From assembly GCF_009711095.1 (NCBI RefSeq), contig NZ_WMJZ01000013.1:1-64000 (forward strand): 64,000 nt of DNA, given 5' to 3'. The notes under the pieces are model-generated. The model did not search any database. It was given only the letters and a program-made list of their open reading frames with translations, and had not been told where the DNA came from. This document shows positions 62,113-64,000 of this stretch, one piece after another. Within the stretch, counting starts at the first letter, position 1, and every line of letters starts with the position of its first letter. Position numbers and translations under genes: made by a program. This DNA comes from Intestinirhabdus alba (lineage in GTDB: Bacteria; Pseudomonadota; Gammaproteobacteria; Enterobacterales; Enterobacteriaceae).

Positions 62113-63228
62113 TCAGAACTGATAGACAATGCCCAAGGCTACCGTGTCGTCAGAGCCTACGCCCAGCCGGTTATCGCTGTCGATCTGGTTGATGATGTAG
62201 TCAACGTAGGTGGACATGTTTTTGTTGAAATAGTAAGTCGCGCCCACTTCAAAGTAGTTCACCAGATCTTCACTGCCGACGCCCTCTACGTCTTTCGCCC
62301 TGGACTTAGTGTAAGCGATGGACGGGCGCAGGCCGAAGTCGAACTGGTACTGGGCCACTAACAGAATATCCTGTGTCTTGTTGGCGAAGCCGCCGCTAAT
62401 CGGCGTCGCGTTGCGGGTTTCACCATAGTTCGCCGCCAGATAGAGGCCGTTGGCATCGTATTTCAGGCCGGTTGCCCACTGTTCCGCTTTTTCACCGCGA
62501 CCGCGTAGCGCCGGGTTCTGCTGGGCGTTGGTGCGATCCGCCGAGCCCCAGGCACCGACGATGCCAAAGCCGTCGAACTCATAGCTCAGAGAAGTTCCCC
62601 AGCCGTCGCCGTTAGAACGGCGGACTTCGCTGAAGTTATTGTCATCCGCGTCGGCTTCGTAGCTGCTGGCGCGTTCGTTTTTGCCCAGGTACTGCAGACC
62701 GAAATTCAGTCCTTCAACCAGGCCGAAGAAATTGGTGTTACGATAAGTGGCAACCCCGCCAACGCGGCTGGCGAAGAAATCGTCGGTATAGGCCGTATCG
62801 CCGCCGAATTCCGGCAGCATATCGGTGTAGCCCAGCGCGTCGTAAACGATGCCGTAGTTACGGCCGTAGTCCAGAGAGCTGGCGTCGCCAAATTTCAGCC
62901 CGGCAAAGGCCAGACGGGTTTTGTTGCCGTTCTGAGAATCAGAGCCGCCTTCTGAGTTGTTGCCGCTGAACTGATACTCCCACTGGCCGTAGCCGGTGAG
63001 CTGGTCATTAATCTGGGTTTCCCCTTTAAAACCGAGACGCGCATAGGTCTCATCGCCGTCCCCACCGTAGCTGTTATCCCCGTTGTCTTTAGAAAAATAG
63101 TGCAGGCCTACCGCCTTACCGTACAGGTCAAGTTTGTTGCCGTCTTTATTATAGATTTCTGCAGCGTTTGCCGCACCGGCTGCCAGCAGGGCAGGAATCA
63201 CCGCGGCCAGGATGTTGCGCTTCATCAT
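62113..63228 (-). CDS. ompF: OmpF-type general porin
   Basis: This 371-residue outer-membrane protein has a signal peptide [19 protein letters not shown] cut before AEIYNK, then a 16-strand trimeric porin. The constriction loop 3 motif LPEFGGDT is present and the protein ends with YQF. It is 9 residues longer than E. coli OmpF, mainly in surface loops ([16 protein letters not shown] and the [15 protein letters not shown] region). The leader GAGGGTAATAAATAATG is as in E. coli. Position between aspC and asnS and the OmpR-type promoter identify it as OmpF (OmpK35 in Klebsiella) rather than OmpC. Confidence 0.95.
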   Translation of the reverse strand: MMKRNILAAVIPALLAAGAANAAEIYNKDGNKLDLYGKAVGLHYFSKDNGDNSYGGDGDETYARLGFKGETQINDQLTGYGQWEYQFSGNNSEGGSDSQNGNKTRLAFAGLKFGDASSLDYGRNYGIVYDALGYTDMLPEFGGDTAYTDDFFASRVGGVATYRNTNFFGLVEGLNFGLQYLGKNERASSYEADADDNNFSEVRRSNGDGWGTSLSYEFDGFGIVGAWGSADRTNAQQNPALRGRGEKAEQWATGLKYDANGLYLAANYGETRNATPISGGFANKTQDILLVAQYQFDFGLRPSIAYTKSRAKDVEGVGSEDLVNYFEVGATYYFNKNMSTYVDYIINQIDSDNRLGVGSDDTVALGIVYQF

Positions 63229-63345
63229 TATTTATTACCCTCATTGATTTTTATATGACACCTGCCACTGCCAGCAATAAATCCCGTCAAGGAAACTTAA
63301 AGGAACTATTGAAGATAGTTTGGTGTCTTTATGTGTCTGTCTGGC

Positions 63346-63374
63346 ATCTTTCCATTCACACTACGGTTTCGCTA
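63346..63374 (-). promoter_or_regulatory. ompF promoter
   Basis: On the minus strand, TAGCGA (63369-63374), a 17-bp spacer and AAAGAT (63346-63351), in the same sequence setting as E. coli ompF (GAATGGAAAGATGCC). Both boxes are poor matches, as expected for a promoter that needs OmpR. Confidence 0.75.
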
Positions 63375-63425
63375 CTTGCAAAGTGCTACAAATATGAATG
63401 ATCTGTTTCAAAAGTAAAGCTAGTG
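63375..63425 (-). promoter_or_regulatory. OmpR-binding region of ompF
   Basis: Minus-strand TTTACTTTTGAAACA and ATTTGTAGCACTTTGCAAGTAGC resemble parts of the F1/F2 and F3 OmpR sites of E. coli ompF. The spacing looks shorter than in E. coli, as if F1 and F2 were merged. Confidence 0.6.
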
Positions 63426-63750
63426 TTAAATTAAATTTAAAATCTATCGTATTGTGAACAACTTCAAATTCTACCCCGACAAAGCGATAACCCCCTCTCT
63501 TTTATGGGTATCTATATGATTTTTATTTATTTAAATATTTTATAGGGCGGCGTTGTCGACCACCAGCAGAGGCGGCACGTTTTCGCTGGCTAAATTTAGA
63601 CGTCCGGGGATCCGCAGGACGGGTTGAGAATGTGCTATCAGCACGGGCTGGCTAAACCGCAACAGCTGTAAGGGATTTTTTTGTACAGAGAAGTTTCAGA
63701 AAGCGTTTTAAATGTTTTAGTAAAAACGAGGATAGCGGGGAAGCGGCGAG

Positions 63751-63774
63751 AGAAAAGGCCAGCGTAAGCTGGCC
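63751..63774 (-). terminator. asnS terminator
   Basis: GGCCAGC (63757-63763) and GCTGGCC (63768-63774) with a 4-nt loop; on the asnS strand it is followed by TTTTCTC. It lies 11 nt past the asnS stop. Confidence 0.85.
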
Positions 63775-63785
63775 CTGAAACAGCA

Positions 63786-64000
<215 letters not shown>

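Larger units (their letters stand above)
63229..63785. other. ompF control region and ompF-asnS gap
   Basis: No gene lies in these 557 bp. The first 110 bp upstream of ompF are its untranslated leader, which keeps the GGCAGTGGCAGGTGTCAT stretch that pairs with MicF RNA in E. coli. The promoter is at 63346-63374. Beyond it, 63375-63425 reads on the minus strand as TTTACTTTTGAAACA and ATTTGTAGCACTTTGC, of the OmpR-box type. The rest, to about 63545, is AT-rich and may include distal OmpR and IHF sites. The asnS terminator is at the far end. Confidence 0.7.

Overview
This window is chromosomal DNA from a member of the Enterobacteriaceae. From serW to asnS the gene order follows the Escherichia coli backbone: serW, infA, aat, cydC/cydD, trxB, lrp, ftsK, lolA, rarA, serS, dmsABC, ycaC, ycaD, pflA, pflB, focA, ycaO, ycaP, serC, aroA, ycaL, cmk, rpsA, ihfB, ycaI, msbA, lpxK, ycaQ, ycaR, kdsB, ycbJ, elyC, cmoM, mukF/E/B, ldtD, mepK, gloC, aspC, an OmpF-type porin and the 3' end of asnS. 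Most proteins have the E. coli length, but FtsK, OmpF, LdtD and the accessory genes differ enough to suggest a related genus rather than E. coli itself. I cannot name the genus from sequence alone.

Layout. Bases 1-1100 hold tRNA-Ser(GGA), its promoter, and a stand-alone type I-F CRISPR array (8 repeats, 7 spacers) with a leader but no cas genes before infA. Bases 1.1-6 kb carry infA, aat and the cydDC heterodimeric ABC exporter. Bases 6.2-9.5 kb are an accessory insertion between cydD and trxB: one large autotransporter gene with a very AT-rich upstream region. Bases 9.5-19 kb carry redox (trxB), global regulation (lrp), chromosome segregation (ftsK), lipoprotein sorting (lolA), fork maintenance (rarA) and serine charging (serS). 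Bases 19-31 kb are an anaerobic block: dmsABC under an FNR-type promoter, and focA-pflB with the activase gene pflA. A periplasmic protein of unknown function sits between ycaD and pflA, where E. coli K-12 has ycaM/ycaN/ycaK.

Bases 31-48 kb carry ycaO, ycaP, the serC-aroA operon, the M48 lipoprotein peptidase gene ycaL, cmk-rpsA-ihfB, and the envelope/DNA-repair run ycaI-msbA-lpxK-ycaQ-ycaR-kdsB. The last run has ATGA stop-start overlaps at msbA/lpxK and ycaR/kdsB, and it combines lipid A synthesis, Kdo activation and lipid A flipping. Bases 48-60.7 kb carry ycbJ, elyC, the overlapping cmoM-mukF-mukE-mukB operon (tRNA modification and the MukBEF condensin), and peptidoglycan genes ldtD and mepK plus gloC. 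Bases 60.7-64 kb carry aspC, the porin gene with an OmpR-type promoter, and the start of asnS.

The parts least like a standard backbone are the cas-less I-F CRISPR array, the autotransporter with its six-fold passenger repeat and Gly/Asn-rich linker, the unidentified periplasmic protein at 25.7-26.5 kb, and a hairpin-plus-terminator element downstream of dmsC that could be a small RNA. I found no complete new multi-gene system. No insertion sequence, prophage or transposase gene was recognised.
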